From assembly GCA_017550105.1 (NCBI GenBank), contig JAFYLQ010000018.1:1-64000 (forward strand): DNA of 64,000 nt. Reading direction: 5' to 3'. The notes beneath the pieces are model-generated. The model did not search any database, was not told the origin of the DNA, and saw only the letters and a program-made list of their open reading frames with translations. Positions 52,389-61,526 of this stretch are shown in pieces (positions within the stretch are counted from its first letter, which is position 1; every line of letters begins with the position of its first letter). This stretch comes from Clostridia bacterium (GTDB lineage Bacteria > Bacillota > Clostridia > Oscillospirales > Acutalibacteraceae). Made by a program: the position numbers and the translations under genes.

Positions 52389-54491
52389 TTAATACGAAAA
52401 AATATTTAATTTATGAAGTGCTCTCGTTGAGGCAAGGTAAAGGTACCTTTCGTTGCCTTTTTCGGTGAATACGCCGTCCTTATCTGCGACAATTACGCTG
52501 TCAAATTCAAGACCCTTTGTGAGGGCTAAGGGCATTACCACGGGAGCGTTACCCATTTCGCAGGATTTGTTGTCGCAAAGCCTTACGCTCGGCATATTCT
52601 TTTTAAGCTCCGAATACACCTCACGTGCATCGTCAGCGGTTTTTGTAATAATCGCAAGGGTTTTGCTGTTCTGAGAGACCCTCTGTGCAAGGCTTGAAAG
52701 CTCATCAAAGCTTCCCTTCACAACGTTTACATCTTCTCCCTCACGCTCAAAAATCTCATAGCGTGAGTTTTCGGGTAAAAGCTTTAATGCAAAGGAGTTA
52801 ATCTGCTTTGTCGAACGGTAGCTTTTATTAAGATTCAATGCCTTTGCATCATAAATTGACGCAAGCTTTTGTGAATCGCAGGTGTTGAGCCCCGGTATAA
52901 TAGCCTGATTTGTATCCGCAAGAAGGGTCACCTTTGCTCTGGGGAACATTCTTTGAATAATACGGTGCTGAATTACCGATAAATCCTGAGCCTCGTCAAT
53001 AAGAATATGCTTAACACCCGGAAGCACCGCAGAGGTGCCGAGAACGGTTTTAAGATAAACAATTCCCAAGGCGTCCTCAAACTCAACAAAGCCTTTTTTG
53101 AGACTCATTAAGGAATCAATAAGCTCGGGCTTGCCATGCTCCTTAGCAAATTCACAAAGAAGCCTGCTATACACGTTCACGGGGTCTGTAACCGTGGCAC
53201 TTCTTATCATTTCGACTGCCGTTGCCTTAACCTCGCGACGATTCTTTTTGAGTAATTTCGCCGTATCCTCATCAATGGAGGTTTCCTCGTCGATAATTGC
53301 GTACAATTCCTCACGATTATTTATAAAATACTCGTCAATTACACCCTGTGTGTATGCGGCAAGGCGTTCACCCCTTGATTTTTGGGTGTTTTCACTGTCA
53401 AAGCGATATCTTTCAAGAAGCTGTTCCTTTGAGATAATCACTCTGTCAAAAGCCTTCACGTCTCTGAATTCAGGCTCAACCGTATCGGCAGATGACTCGA
53501 GGAAATCCATAAACTCATCGCTCATTTTAAGCCTTGCACATTCAAGACGTGTGCTATCACCGTTCATAACCGCATCTGCAAGGGAGTAACAATCCCCTGT
53601 GTTCACAGTGGGGATTTCCGCCGCAAAAACCGAATAGAAAGAAGCGTAGTTTATGGGCATTTCACCAAGCTCAGGTATAATATCCGCCACGTAGCTTGAA
53701 AAAATATCGTTATTTGAAAACATTATGATTTCTGCAGATGAAAGCTCAGTACGGTTTCTGTAAAGAAGGTATGCAAGTCTGTGGAAACCTACAGAGGTTT
53801 TACCGCTACCCGCAGGACCTGTAACCAAAAGATTTTCGCCGTCGGAATAACGTATAACCTTGTTCTGCTCACGCTGAATACTGTTTACAATAACCTTAAG
53901 GTGCTCACCCGAGGACGATGACAAAACGTCACAAAGAATATCGTCGTCAATTTTAATATCACTATCAACGTAATAAAGAAGCTTGCCGTCACCAAATTTA
54001 AACTGACGCTTTAAAAGCAGGTCGCAGTCAATTCTGCCCCTTGGAGCATCAAAAAAAGCTCTGCCTTCAAAATCATCATAAAAAAGTGCTGATATGGGTG
54101 CTCGCCAGTCACACACGAACATTTCGAAGGTGTCGGGGTCCTGCAAGGTACGAAGACCGATATAAACCTCCTTTTCCCTGCCCGTTAACACAGGCTTGAA
54201 AACAACCTTTGCAAAATAGGGTGCATTACGCAATTTTTTAAAGAAATCAATATCATACGCCGCCTCCTGAGCGTAAATCATCTTTTTCTCCATATCGTAA
54301 TGTATTTCGGTAAGCTCCATTTTCGAATACATACCGCCATTAGGATTATCACGGTTAAAATCCTCACCCTGCTCCTTAATACTTGCACGGTACTCCTTAA
54401 TAAGCTCACCAAGACGGATTATTTCATTGTCTAAAAAGTCACGCACTTCAAAAAACTTGCGTTCTTCTAAAGGCATATCCTTTGCAAACAA
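52389..54491 (-). CDS. helD: HelD-like UvrD/Rep-type helicase (RNA polymerase recycling factor)
   Basis: 700 residues. A ~130-residue helical N-terminus containing a coiled coil precedes the first helicase domain. HelD landmarks are VCDWRAPISALFYDD near residue 128, NSIQREQNKVIRYSDGENL, and Walker A LVTGPAGSGKTSVGFHRLAY near 223. Walker B is in LIDEAQDLSVIQHRII near 495. Domain 2 ends with YLASTRALHKLNIF. HelD-type proteins release RNA polymerase from DNA in Firmicutes. The start is TTG at 54491 with GGGGGA 6-10 nt upstream. Confidence 0.9.
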   Translation of the reverse strand: MFAKDMPLEERKFFEVRDFLDNEIIRLGELIKEYRASIKEQGEDFNRDNPNGGMYSKMELTEIHYDMEKKMIYAQEAAYDIDFFKKLRNAPYFAKVVFKPVLTGREKEVYIGLRTLQDPDTFEMFVCDWRAPISALFYDDFEGRAFFDAPRGRIDCDLLLKRQFKFGDGKLLYYVDSDIKIDDDILCDVLSSSSGEHLKVIVNSIQREQNKVIRYSDGENLLVTGPAGSGKTSVGFHRLAYLLYRNRTELSSAEIIMFSNNDIFSSYVADIIPELGEMPINYASFYSVFAAEIPTVNTGDCYSLADAVMNGDSTRLECARLKMSDEFMDFLESSADTVEPEFRDVKAFDRVIISKEQLLERYRFDSENTQKSRGERLAAYTQGVIDEYFINNREELYAIIDEETSIDEDTAKLLKKNRREVKATAVEMIRSATVTDPVNVYSRLLCEFAKEHGKPELIDSLMSLKKGFVEFEDALGIVYLKTVLGTSAVLPGVKHILIDEAQDLSVIQHRIIQRMFPRAKVTLLADTNQAIIPGLNTCDSQKLASIYDAKALNLNKSYRSTKQINSFALKLLPENSRYEIFEREGEDVNVVKGSFDELSSLAQRVSQNSKTLAIITKTADDAREVYSELKKNMPSVRLCDNKSCEMGNAPVVMPLALTKGLEFDSVIVADKDGVFTEKGNERYLYLASTRALHKLNIFSY

Positions 54492-54555
54492 GCAGCTTCC
54501 CCCTTTATATCGTAGTAAGTTGAATTTTACTACAATGTTTAGTTATATGCAAGTC

Positions 54556-54584
54556 TTGTTTTATTAATAAATATGTGCTATAAT
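54556..54584 (+). promoter_or_regulatory. Promoter of the small membrane protein gene
   Basis: TTGTTT (54556-54561), 17-nt spacer, TATAAT (54579-54584). Predicted transcription start ~54591. Confidence 0.6.
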
Positions 54585-54600
54585 TGGTATAGAAGAAAAG

Positions 54601-54631
54601 ATGGTTGTTCTAAGTTGAGCAACCATTTTTT
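54601..54631 (+). terminator. Terminator hairpin within the 5' leader (attenuator candidate)
   Basis: 10-bp stem ATGGTTGTTC / GAGCAACCAT with one G-U (54601-54610, 54617-54626), 6-nt loop, then TTTTTT. It begins only ~10 nt after the predicted start of transcription and lies before the membrane protein gene, so most transcripts may stop here. Confidence 0.6.
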
Positions 54632-54657
54632 AGTATAGTGATACAGGAATGATTAAT

Positions 54658-55185
54658 ATGAAAAATACAAAAGTTAATTTAGTAGTGTTTTTTATCTCTT
54701 TATTTGTTTTTGTAGGAACGACAGGAATATTTTTTATAGCAAAATCAAACATGAATTTACAAGAGAAGGATGTAACTTATTTCACATCAGAAATAAAATC
54801 TATAGAGGCTCAACATAGCGGTTTTGATGTGTCTTATAGAATTTATACTACGCAATATATTCCGTATTTGTTAGTAACAGATGGTATGGACTCAAATGGT
54901 TTAAGTGACCTGAAGGATGGCGATAAAATCACTTTTGGTGTAGAAAACGAATACGTTAATCTTCTTAAATCCGACAAAAAATCCAATGCACAATTTTTTG
55001 TTACAGTAGTTTCATTGAAAACTAATGACGAAGAAATTTTTACACTGGAAAATTACAATCAAGCATCTAAAAACAATTTTAACACGCCGTTTGTCGGAAT
55101 AATTATCATAGTCTTGGTTGCGCTATTTTTCCTTATTAAGTCATCCATCGCCATAATAAACAACAAAAAGAAAAATAACAACTAA
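54658..55185 (+). CDS. Two-TM membrane protein of unknown function
   Basis: 175 residues from ATG 54658 (AGGA 9 nt upstream; the ATG nine bases earlier overlaps that site). Membrane helices at about 8-27 (VVFFISLFVFVGTTGIFFI) and 145-166 (FVGIIIIVLVALFFLIKS), with a ~115-residue extracytoplasmic domain between and a basic tail KKKNNN. The middle resembles DUF3592-like proteins (exposed beta domain between two helices), which is a weak guess. Clearly more AT-rich than its neighbours, so possibly acquired. Confidence 0.75.
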   Translation: MKNTKVNLVVFFISLFVFVGTTGIFFIAKSNMNLQEKDVTYFTSEIKSIEAQHSGFDVSYRIYTTQYIPYLLVTDGMDSNGLSDLKDGDKITFGVENEYVNLLKSDKKSNAQFFVTVVSLKTNDEEIFTLENYNQASKNNFNTPFVGIIIIVLVALFFLIKSSIAIINNKKKNNN

Positions 55186-55194
55186 TAGAAAAAG

Positions 55195-55233
55195 GCATCT
55201 GCAACCATTCGGGCTGCAGATGCTTTTGTTTTA
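55195..55233. terminator. Bidirectional terminator
   Basis: 9-bp stem GCATCTGCA / TGCAGATGC (55195-55203, 55115+ i.e. 55215-55223), T-run on the plus strand and A-run upstream giving a minus-strand T-run for lexA. Confidence 0.85.
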
Positions 55234-55824
55234 TTAATAATATCTCATTAATGCTACAACCTTACCGAGAATAATAACCTCATTTGTGATAATGGGTTCA
55301 AACTCGTCATTTTCGGGCTGTAATCTGAAATGACCGTTTTCCTTGTAGAAGCGTTTTACCGTTGCCTCATCCTCAATCATTGCAACAACAATTTCGCCGT
55401 TTGCGGCATAGGGAGTCTTTTCGGCAATGACAATATCGCCGTTAAGAATACCCGCCCAAAGCATACTTTCGCCACGCACCTTAAGGGCAAACAAGGGCTT
55501 GTCACGAGACACCCTGCCTGTGTAGGGAATATAACCCTCAATCTGCTCAACTGCAAGAATGGGCATACCCGCAGTAACGGTGCCGAGCAAGGGCACGTGA
55601 GTTATATTTTCGGCCTGACCCAAAATACGGATTGACCTTTTAAGCAACGGGTCACGCATAATGTAGCCCGCCTTCTCAAGTGAGTCAAGGTTAGCCTGAA
55701 CAGAGGAAGTAGATTTAAGACCAACGGCAGCACCGATTTCCCTGACTGAGGGGGGCACACCATCCTGGGACCTCTCTACAAGAAATTCATAAATTCTTTT
55801 TTGAGTTTCGTTAATAGGTTCCAT
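55234..55824 (-). CDS. lexA: SOS repressor LexA
   Basis: 196 residues from ATG 55824 (GGGTGA upstream). A longer frame opens at 55965 but would run through the LexA operators, so it is rejected. Winged HTH VREIGAAVGLKSTSSVQANL near residue 27, autocleavage Ala-Gly in LLGTVTAGMPILAVE near 83, catalytic Ser in KVRGESMLWAG near 118 and Lys in EATVKRFYKENG near 156. It represses its own gene and recA, and is cleaved with RecA help after DNA damage. Confidence 0.96.
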   Translation of the reverse strand: MEPINETQKRIYEFLVERSQDGVPPSVREIGAAVGLKSTSSVQANLDSLEKAGYIMRDPLLKRSIRILGQAENITHVPLLGTVTAGMPILAVEQIEGYIPYTGRVSRDKPLFALKVRGESMLWAGILNGDIVIAEKTPYAANGEIVVAMIEDEATVKRFYKENGHFRLQPENDEFEPIITNEVIILGKVVALMRYY

Positions 55825-55836
55825 AAAATCACCCTT

Positions 55837-55850
55837 CGAACAAATTTTCT
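55837..55850. promoter_or_regulatory. Possible second, degenerate LexA box
   Basis: CGAACAAATTTTCT: perfect left half CGAAC, poor right half. It lies next to the lexA ribosome site. Confidence 0.35.
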
Positions 55851-55881
55851 GTTTATATAATAACACATCTTTTTCAAAAAA

Positions 55882-55897
55882 GCAAACATTTGTTTGC
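55882..55897. promoter_or_regulatory. LexA box between lexA and the deacetylase gene
   Basis: GCAAAC-ATTT-GTTTGC, 6-bp perfect arms around a 4-nt centre, matching CGAAC-N4-GTTCG with G-to-A in both arms. It overlaps the minus-strand -35 box (TTTGCT-18-TATTAT) of lexA and lies 42 nt before the divergent deacetylase start, so it may control both. Confidence 0.7.
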
Positions 55898-55938
55898 AAA
55901 ATCCTCAAAATTTTTTCATAAAATGTTTCGGTGATAAT

Positions 55939-56796
55939 ATGTTCAGAATATTTTCGGGTAAACACATTACAATAATTTCAGTAATTTTATGTATTTTTTT
56001 GCTTTCGGGCTCAATTCTAAACATTGCCGTTCCCAACATTGCCGCTTCGGTGAAGCCCACTGTTACCGTCAGAATTATTATGTATCATCAGATATGCAGC
56101 AATACCTCTATCCTCGGTGATTATGCCATAACCCCCGAGCTTTTGCGTGATGATTTTGAATATATGAAAAAGCATAACGTTAATCCCGTATCATTTAGCC
56201 AATTAACAAAATATGTAAAGCACGGCGAAGACCTGCCCGAAAACCCCGTAGTAATTACCTTTGATGACGGGGAGCGCTCATTTATTACAAAGGTTCTTCC
56301 CATTTTGAAGGAATATAGCTTCCCTGCTAACATAAACATTGTGGGTTCCCTTGTGCAAATTTACACCGAAAACGGCGAAACCGACGACCGCTACGCTTAT
56401 CTTAACGCCGAAGATATTAAACTCCTGTCTAACGAGCCATTGGTGGAAATAGGCTACCACTCATACAATCTGCATTCCTTGAGCAATCGGCGAGGTATGG
56501 GTCGAATTTACGGCGAATCCGACCCTGATTATGAAAAATTGATGCTTGAGGATATTGAAAGCTTCAACCTTTTGTTTGAAAATCTAACGGGCACCAAGCC
56601 CTCAATAGCCGCATACCCCTACGGAATAAGAAACGATAAGCTTCAGGAAATATTAAAAGAAAGCGGCTTCTCCGTTACCCTTACCTGTCGGGAGAGCCCT
56701 AACACCCTTAGGGTAGGCGACGATTTATTTGAGTTAGGCCGCTTCAACCGTCCCTACCGATTATCAACAAAAACGTTCTTTGACGGTATTTTTTGA
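55939..56796 (+). CDS. Membrane-anchored polysaccharide deacetylase
   Basis: 285 residues from ATG 55939 (GGTGAT upstream). An N-terminal membrane helix (about 10-32, IISVILCIFLLSGSILNIA) anchors an extracytoplasmic NodB-type domain. Metal and catalytic motifs: PVVITFDDGERSF near residue 95, GYHSYNLHSL near 175 and IAAYPYG near 232. It would remove acetyl groups from an envelope glycan. Leads a cluster with an acyltransferase and a DUF6320 protein; gap to the next gene is 85 nt. Confidence 0.88.
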   Translation: MFRIFSGKHITIISVILCIFLLSGSILNIAVPNIAASVKPTVTVRIIMYHQICSNTSILGDYAITPELLRDDFEYMKKHNVNPVSFSQLTKYVKHGEDLPENPVVITFDDGERSFITKVLPILKEYSFPANINIVGSLVQIYTENGETDDRYAYLNAEDIKLLSNEPLVEIGYHSYNLHSLSNRRGMGRIYGESDPDYEKLMLEDIESFNLLFENLTGTKPSIAAYPYGIRNDKLQEILKESGFSVTLTCRESPNTLRVGDDLFELGRFNRPYRLSTKTFFDGIF

Positions 56797-56881
56797 ATTT
56801 TTATTTCTGTAAAATCATTGCAAATGTTACGTTATACATATATAATGTACACAGGTTTGTAAAAAAAGGAGGTGTTCTGAT

Positions 56882-58174
56882 ATGTCGGATAAAAAGCTTA
56901 AATCCTTCCAATCGCCCGAGTGGTTCAGGTTGGATAATGCGGGTATTCTTTTCCCCGGTCAGAACACCCGTAACTGGTCCAATCTTTTCAGGGTTTCAAT
57001 TGAGCTTAAAGAGGAAATTGACCCTGTGATTTTAAAACAGGCTTTAGAAAATATAATGCCTCGTTTTCCGGGGTTCAACGTACGCCTCAGAAAGGGATTA
57101 TTCTGGTATTATCTTGAAAAAAACCCCGTAAAATCCCCGTCCGTTGCACCCGACGTAAAAAACCCCTGCTACAGAATGAATTTCAAGGAGTCCGAGCGAT
57201 TCCTTTTCAGGGTTTATTACCATGGCAACCACATTGCCGTTGACCTTTTCCACGCCGTCTCCGACGGCTACGGCAATTCCAGATTTGTGTGTACCCTTGC
57301 GGCAGAATACCTCAGGCTTAAGGGTAACAATATTCCCTGTGGTGAATTTATTAAGGATATTTCTGCACCTGCACCCGAGAAGGAATTGCTTGATGATTTC
57401 CATAAATTTGCCACAAGTAAAGCCAAGGCAAATATTACGGACAAGCACGTTTACCATCCCGACGGCATAAAAATGCCAAAACAAATGGTAAATATAACCT
57501 GCGGCATTATGTCCTTTAAAGAGGTTCACGCCATTGCCAAAGCCAAAGGCGTTACGGTTACTGAATTTTTTGCCGCGATTATGTTGGATATTCATTTAAG
57601 AAAACAGTTACGTGAAAACCGCAAGCAAAAAGAGGTTTCCGTGCAGATACCTGTAAATTTACGTAATATTTATCCTTCCCAAACAATGCGTAACTTTTCA
57701 ATCTGTCTTATGGTTAAGATTGACCCCACTTACGGCGAATATACCTTTGACGAGCTGCTCACTCAGGTTGCATATCAGCTGCGACTTGCCCGTGACGAAA
57801 AGAAAATCAACGCCACCATTTCAAAGCACGTTCGTATTGAGAAAAATCCCGTACTAAAATTTATGCCCCTTGTGGTAAAAAACGTTGCCCTTGCAGTAGC
57901 AACCATGGTGGGTGCCGAGCAGACAACAACGGTTTATCTTTCAAACTTAGGTGAAATCACCTTGCCCGAGGAGATGGTACCATTTGTTGAAAAAGCCTTG
58001 TTCGTACCCTGTGCAGGAATGCGAACCGCCGCCCGTTGCGGTGTGGTATCCTTCAACGACAAGCTTGTTTTTACCATAGCAAACAGCTTTAAAGAAAATG
58101 ATATTGAACGTGAATTTTTTACAACCCTTGTTAAAATGGGTGTCCACGTAAAAATACAAAGCAACCGAGAATAA
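56882..58174 (+). CDS. Condensation-domain-like acyltransferase
   Basis: 430 residues. Fold of the CoA-dependent acyltransferase / NRPS condensation superfamily; the catalytic HxxxDG is FHAVSDGYG near residue 122. The second half holds SVQIPVNLRNIYPSQTMRNF near 270, which is the conserved N-P-x-R region of the family, and TTTVYLSNLGEI near 345. No carrier protein or adenylation domain is adjacent, so it may transfer an acyl group to a sugar, alcohol or lipid. AAAGGAGGTG before the ATG. A DUF6320 gene follows by 26 nt. Confidence 0.82.
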   Translation: MSDKKLKSFQSPEWFRLDNAGILFPGQNTRNWSNLFRVSIELKEEIDPVILKQALENIMPRFPGFNVRLRKGLFWYYLEKNPVKSPSVAPDVKNPCYRMNFKESERFLFRVYYHGNHIAVDLFHAVSDGYGNSRFVCTLAAEYLRLKGNNIPCGEFIKDISAPAPEKELLDDFHKFATSKAKANITDKHVYHPDGIKMPKQMVNITCGIMSFKEVHAIAKAKGVTVTEFFAAIMLDIHLRKQLRENRKQKEVSVQIPVNLRNIYPSQTMRNFSICLMVKIDPTYGEYTFDELLTQVAYQLRLARDEKKINATISKHVRIEKNPVLKFMPLVVKNVALAVATMVGAEQTTTVYLSNLGEITLPEEMVPFVEKALFVPCAGMRTAARCGVVSFNDKLVFTIANSFKENDIEREFFTTLVKMGVHVKIQSNRE

Positions 58175-58200
58175 ATTTCTCTTGAAATAAAGGAGCTTAT

Positions 58201-58905
58201 ATGTCATATTGCGTTAATTGTGGTGTAGAGCTTGACTCCACCGCCAAAAAATGTGCCTTGTGCGATACACCTGTGTATAACCCGTCACAGGCACAAAAAA
58301 CCGATGAACCCACACCCTTTTCAAAGGTTCCCGTTGTTCCCAAAAGCATAAAGCAAAAGTTTGTGGCACTGATTGTCACATATATTCTTTTGATTCCCAA
58401 TATCGTTTGTGTGCTCATTAACCTTTTTGTGAATCCTCAGAATTTATGGTTCGTTTACGTGCTTTCATCAAGTTTTCTTGTATGGGTTGTTGCAATTTTC
58501 CCCTTTTTCACGAGGAAACTGCATCCGTACATTATGTGGGCATTTGATACGGTAACCATTGCATTATATGTTTTTGTTTTCCACGCAAAAAATCTTGGGG
58601 GACCAAAATGGTATCTTGGTATTGCACTACCAACTATATTAATAATTTCCCTATGTGTACTCGTGTACATTTATTGGGTGAGAAAACGCAAACGCCACTG
58701 GACGTCAAAGATGCTTCATATTTTTATAGACCTTGTAATTTCACTTTCCGTTTTATGTGTCTGCCTTTTCTTTGCAGAGCATATGATAACATTTGATGTA
58801 TTTATAGTTATTGATGCCTGTTGTCTGGCAATTGTTTTCTTCTGGCTTTATTCAAACAGAAGCAAAAAGCTCAGAGCTTGGCTTGCCAAAAAAATGTTTG
58901 TATAA
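58201..58905 (+). CDS. DUF6320 zinc-ribbon membrane protein
   Basis: 234 residues. N-terminal zinc ribbon CVNCGVEL and CALCDTP (residues 4-22), a Pro-rich linker, then about six membrane helices (VALIVTYILLIPNIVCVLI, FLVWVVAIFPFF and others). A ribbon-plus-membrane layout is typical of DUF6320 proteins, found beside acyltransferase-like genes in Clostridia. Function unknown; the cluster suggests envelope lipid or glycan modification. Confidence 0.8.
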   Translation: MSYCVNCGVELDSTAKKCALCDTPVYNPSQAQKTDEPTPFSKVPVVPKSIKQKFVALIVTYILLIPNIVCVLINLFVNPQNLWFVYVLSSSFLVWVVAIFPFFTRKLHPYIMWAFDTVTIALYVFVFHAKNLGGPKWYLGIALPTILIISLCVLVYIYWVRKRKRHWTSKMLHIFIDLVISLSVLCVCLFFAEHMITFDVFIVIDACCLAIVFFWLYSNRSKKLRAWLAKKMFV

Positions 58906-58910
58906 ACTTA

Positions 58911-58950
58911 AAGGGCTTCAGTCGGTTGACTGAAGCCCTTATTTTTTGTT
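58911..58950. terminator. Bidirectional terminator
   Basis: 13-bp perfect stem AAGGGCTTCAGTC / GACTGAAGCCCTT (58911-58923, 58928-58940), GGTT loop, T-run both ways. Confidence 0.92.
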
Positions 58951-58952
58951 TT

Positions 58953-61388
58953 TTAAATTTTCTTAAGGTCGGGGATACCCTTGATTACCTTCGGAATAGC
59001 CTTGACAATCATAACAACAATGCCTCTTACAAGGGGTTTCTTGTCATTAAGGATATCAAGAAGCTGTTCTGCCATCTGAGGATTAAAGATACCGAAGCTC
59101 ATAGAAATAAGGTTCTTGATGGGTAACTGTAAAGCGATACCCGAAGCCATACTTTCTTCACCAACAAGCTTCTTAATAAGACCTACAATCTTAGCACCGT
59201 TCTTACCCTCTGCAGAATCCTCAATTGTGTTAACAAGTGTAAGATTGGGATATGCTTTGATTTCAGAGGGCGGAAGCTCTCTACCGAGAACGCTTACGAA
59301 CTGCTCAGCGGGAACGTTCTGAACGTCAACGCTGTAATATGCAGGTGCACTCTCTCTGTAATCGGGTACAATTGCATCAACTGTTGACTCCACTTTCAGC
59401 TTTGCAGTCAATTTAATATCACGGCTTGAAGCACCGACGCAGATTGTGAAGTCACCGCTTTCAACGTGCCAATCGTGAATATTAACGTTATAATATGCGA
59501 ATGCTCGCTTACCGAGAGTGATTGAAACTTCTTTTTCCTCCCCTGCCTTAAGGAATACCTTTTTGAAGCCCTTAAGCTCCTGCACGGGTCTGTAAATAGT
59601 GCTTTCATCGTCCTTTACGTAAAGCTGAGCAACTTCGGCACCGTCAACGTCACCGATATTTTTAACTTTAAATGAAACAGTAACCTCGTCAGTATCCTTG
59701 ATGCTATCTGCAGAAAGCTTAATGTCACTATACTCAAAGCTTGTGTATGAAAGACCGAAGCCGAAGGGATAAAGAACATCCTTCTTTGCAGAGTCGTAAT
59801 ATCTGTAGCCAACGAAAACGCTCTCTCTGTATTCAACGGAAGCGGTGTTACCGGGGAAGAAGTTGTAGCAAGGTGTGTCCTCAAGAGCATGGGGGTATGT
59901 TTCTGCAAGCTTACCCGAGGGGTTAACGTCACCAAAGAGGATATCTGCAGCAGCACTGCCCGATGCCTCACCACCGAGCACACAGTTAAGAATACCCTTT
60001 GCCTTGTCAGCCCAAGGCATTTCAATAACTGCACCGCCTGAAATTGCTACAACAACATTTTCATTTACTTCTTTTACTGCGTCAATAAGTTTTGTGTGAA
60101 GTTCGGGAATTCTGATATGACGACGGTCGAAGCCCTCGGACTCGAATTCCTCGGTAAGACCAATAAAGAGAATAACTGCGTCCTTGCCCTTTGCAGCCTC
60201 AACTGCATCGGCAATAAACTTTTCATCCTTAACCTTGTTCTTTTTAGCGGTTGAATAACCGGGAGCATAAGTAACCTTAGCACCCTTTTCAACAATTGAA
60301 TCATACGCACAGTCAATTTTAATTGCGTTAACTATTGAAGAACCTGCACCCTGATAACGGGGATTCTTAGCCATTTCACCGATAACCGCAATATTCGCAT
60401 CCTTCTTAAGAGGAAGAATACCATCATCATTTTTAAGAAGGACCATACACTGACCGGCAATTTCTCTTGCTTTCTGATGATGTGCATCGGCATCGTATGC
60501 ATAATCACCGAGAACATCCTTACTCTTCATAATAACGTTAAGAACGTTATCAACCATTTTATCAAGGAATTCCTCGGGAATTCTGCCGTCTTTAACCGCT
60601 TCAACAATCTGAGCATTACCAAGACCCTTGGATGTGGGCATTTCAAGTTCCTGACCTGCAAGAAGACCTGCAACACGGTCATTTTCTGCACCCCAGTCAG
60701 TAACAATCATACCTTCAAAGCCCCATTCGTCACGAAGAACATCTGTAAGGAGCCATTTATTTTCTGCACAATATGTACCGTTAAGACGGTTGTATGCATT
60801 CATAATTGTCCAGGGTTGAGCCTGTTTAACCGTCTTTTCAAATGATGTGAGGTAAATTTCACGTAATGCACGTTCATCGCAAACTGTGTCACAGGTCATA
60901 CGGCGTGTTTCCTGATTGTTACCTGCGAAGTGCTTAAGTGAAGTACCGATACCCTTTGACTGAACACCGTTTACGAATGCGGCTGAAATTTCACCTGCAA
61001 GATAGGGGTCCTCTGAGAAATACTCAAAGTTACGTCCGCAAAGGGGTGAACGCTTGATGTTTGTGCCGGGGCCCAAAAGAACACTAACCTGTTCCTTAAG
61101 ACATTCTTCACCAAGAAGAACACCCATTTCATAAATCAAATCGGGGTCCCATGAGCAAGCGGTTGTTGCCGCTGTGGGGTAACAAATTGCGGGAACACCC
61201 TTAAGGCTTGTTGCCTGATCTTTATCCATTTTTTCGGCACGTTTTCTAATACCGTGAGGGCCGTCAGTCCACATAACCACGGGAATGTCTAATTTTTCAA
61301 TACCCGGTGTATGCCAATAATCGAGACCTGAGCAAAAAGTAGCTTTTTCCTCAAGAGTCATCTGTTTAATAAGGTCTGCGTGTTTCAT
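58953..61388 (-). CDS. Beta-glucosidase-like enzyme, glycoside hydrolase family 3
   Basis: 811 residues, no signal peptide. The barrel has KHFAGNNQETRRMTCD near residue 160 and the nucleophile Asp in FEGMIVTDWGAENDRV near 225. The alpha/beta sandwich and a fibronectin-III-like domain (AEVAQLYVKDDESTIYRPVQ near 595) follow, as in GH3 beta-glucosidases. A ~120-residue C-terminal tail with hydrophobic helices (VRGIVVMIVKAIPKVIKGI) is extra. Likely splits beta-glucosides or xylosides in the cytoplasm. GCGGAGGT precedes the ATG. Confidence 0.94.
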   Translation of the reverse strand: MKHADLIKQMTLEEKATFCSGLDYWHTPGIEKLDIPVVMWTDGPHGIRKRAEKMDKDQATSLKGVPAICYPTAATTACSWDPDLIYEMGVLLGEECLKEQVSVLLGPGTNIKRSPLCGRNFEYFSEDPYLAGEISAAFVNGVQSKGIGTSLKHFAGNNQETRRMTCDTVCDERALREIYLTSFEKTVKQAQPWTIMNAYNRLNGTYCAENKWLLTDVLRDEWGFEGMIVTDWGAENDRVAGLLAGQELEMPTSKGLGNAQIVEAVKDGRIPEEFLDKMVDNVLNVIMKSKDVLGDYAYDADAHHQKAREIAGQCMVLLKNDDGILPLKKDANIAVIGEMAKNPRYQGAGSSIVNAIKIDCAYDSIVEKGAKVTYAPGYSTAKKNKVKDEKFIADAVEAAKGKDAVILFIGLTEEFESEGFDRRHIRIPELHTKLIDAVKEVNENVVVAISGGAVIEMPWADKAKGILNCVLGGEASGSAAADILFGDVNPSGKLAETYPHALEDTPCYNFFPGNTASVEYRESVFVGYRYYDSAKKDVLYPFGFGLSYTSFEYSDIKLSADSIKDTDEVTVSFKVKNIGDVDGAEVAQLYVKDDESTIYRPVQELKGFKKVFLKAGEEKEVSITLGKRAFAYYNVNIHDWHVESGDFTICVGASSRDIKLTAKLKVESTVDAIVPDYRESAPAYYSVDVQNVPAEQFVSVLGRELPPSEIKAYPNLTLVNTIEDSAEGKNGAKIVGLIKKLVGEESMASGIALQLPIKNLISMSFGIFNPQMAEQLLDILNDKKPLVRGIVVMIVKAIPKVIKGIPDLKKI

Positions 61389-61429
61389 CTTATACCTCCG
61401 CTAACATATTAACAAAATTATACATATTA

Positions 61430-61458
61430 ATAATATCATACAAAACATATCATTTCAA
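61430..61458 (-). promoter_or_regulatory. GH3 gene promoter
   Basis: Minus strand TTGAAA (61453-61458), 17-nt spacer, TATTAT (61430-61435). Confidence 0.65.
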
Positions 61459-61474
61459 GAGGCATTTGTTTAGC

Positions 61475-61519
61475 AAAAATGAGAATGCTTTTAAAATAAT
61501 AACTTCTAAAAGCATTCTC
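61475..61519 (-). terminator. Terminator of the LytTR gene
   Basis: 13-bp perfect stem GAGAATGCTTTTA / TAAAAGCATTCTC (61481-61493, 61507-61519), 13-nt loop, minus-strand ATTTTTG tail. Confidence 0.85.
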
Positions 61520-61526
61520 GATACAT

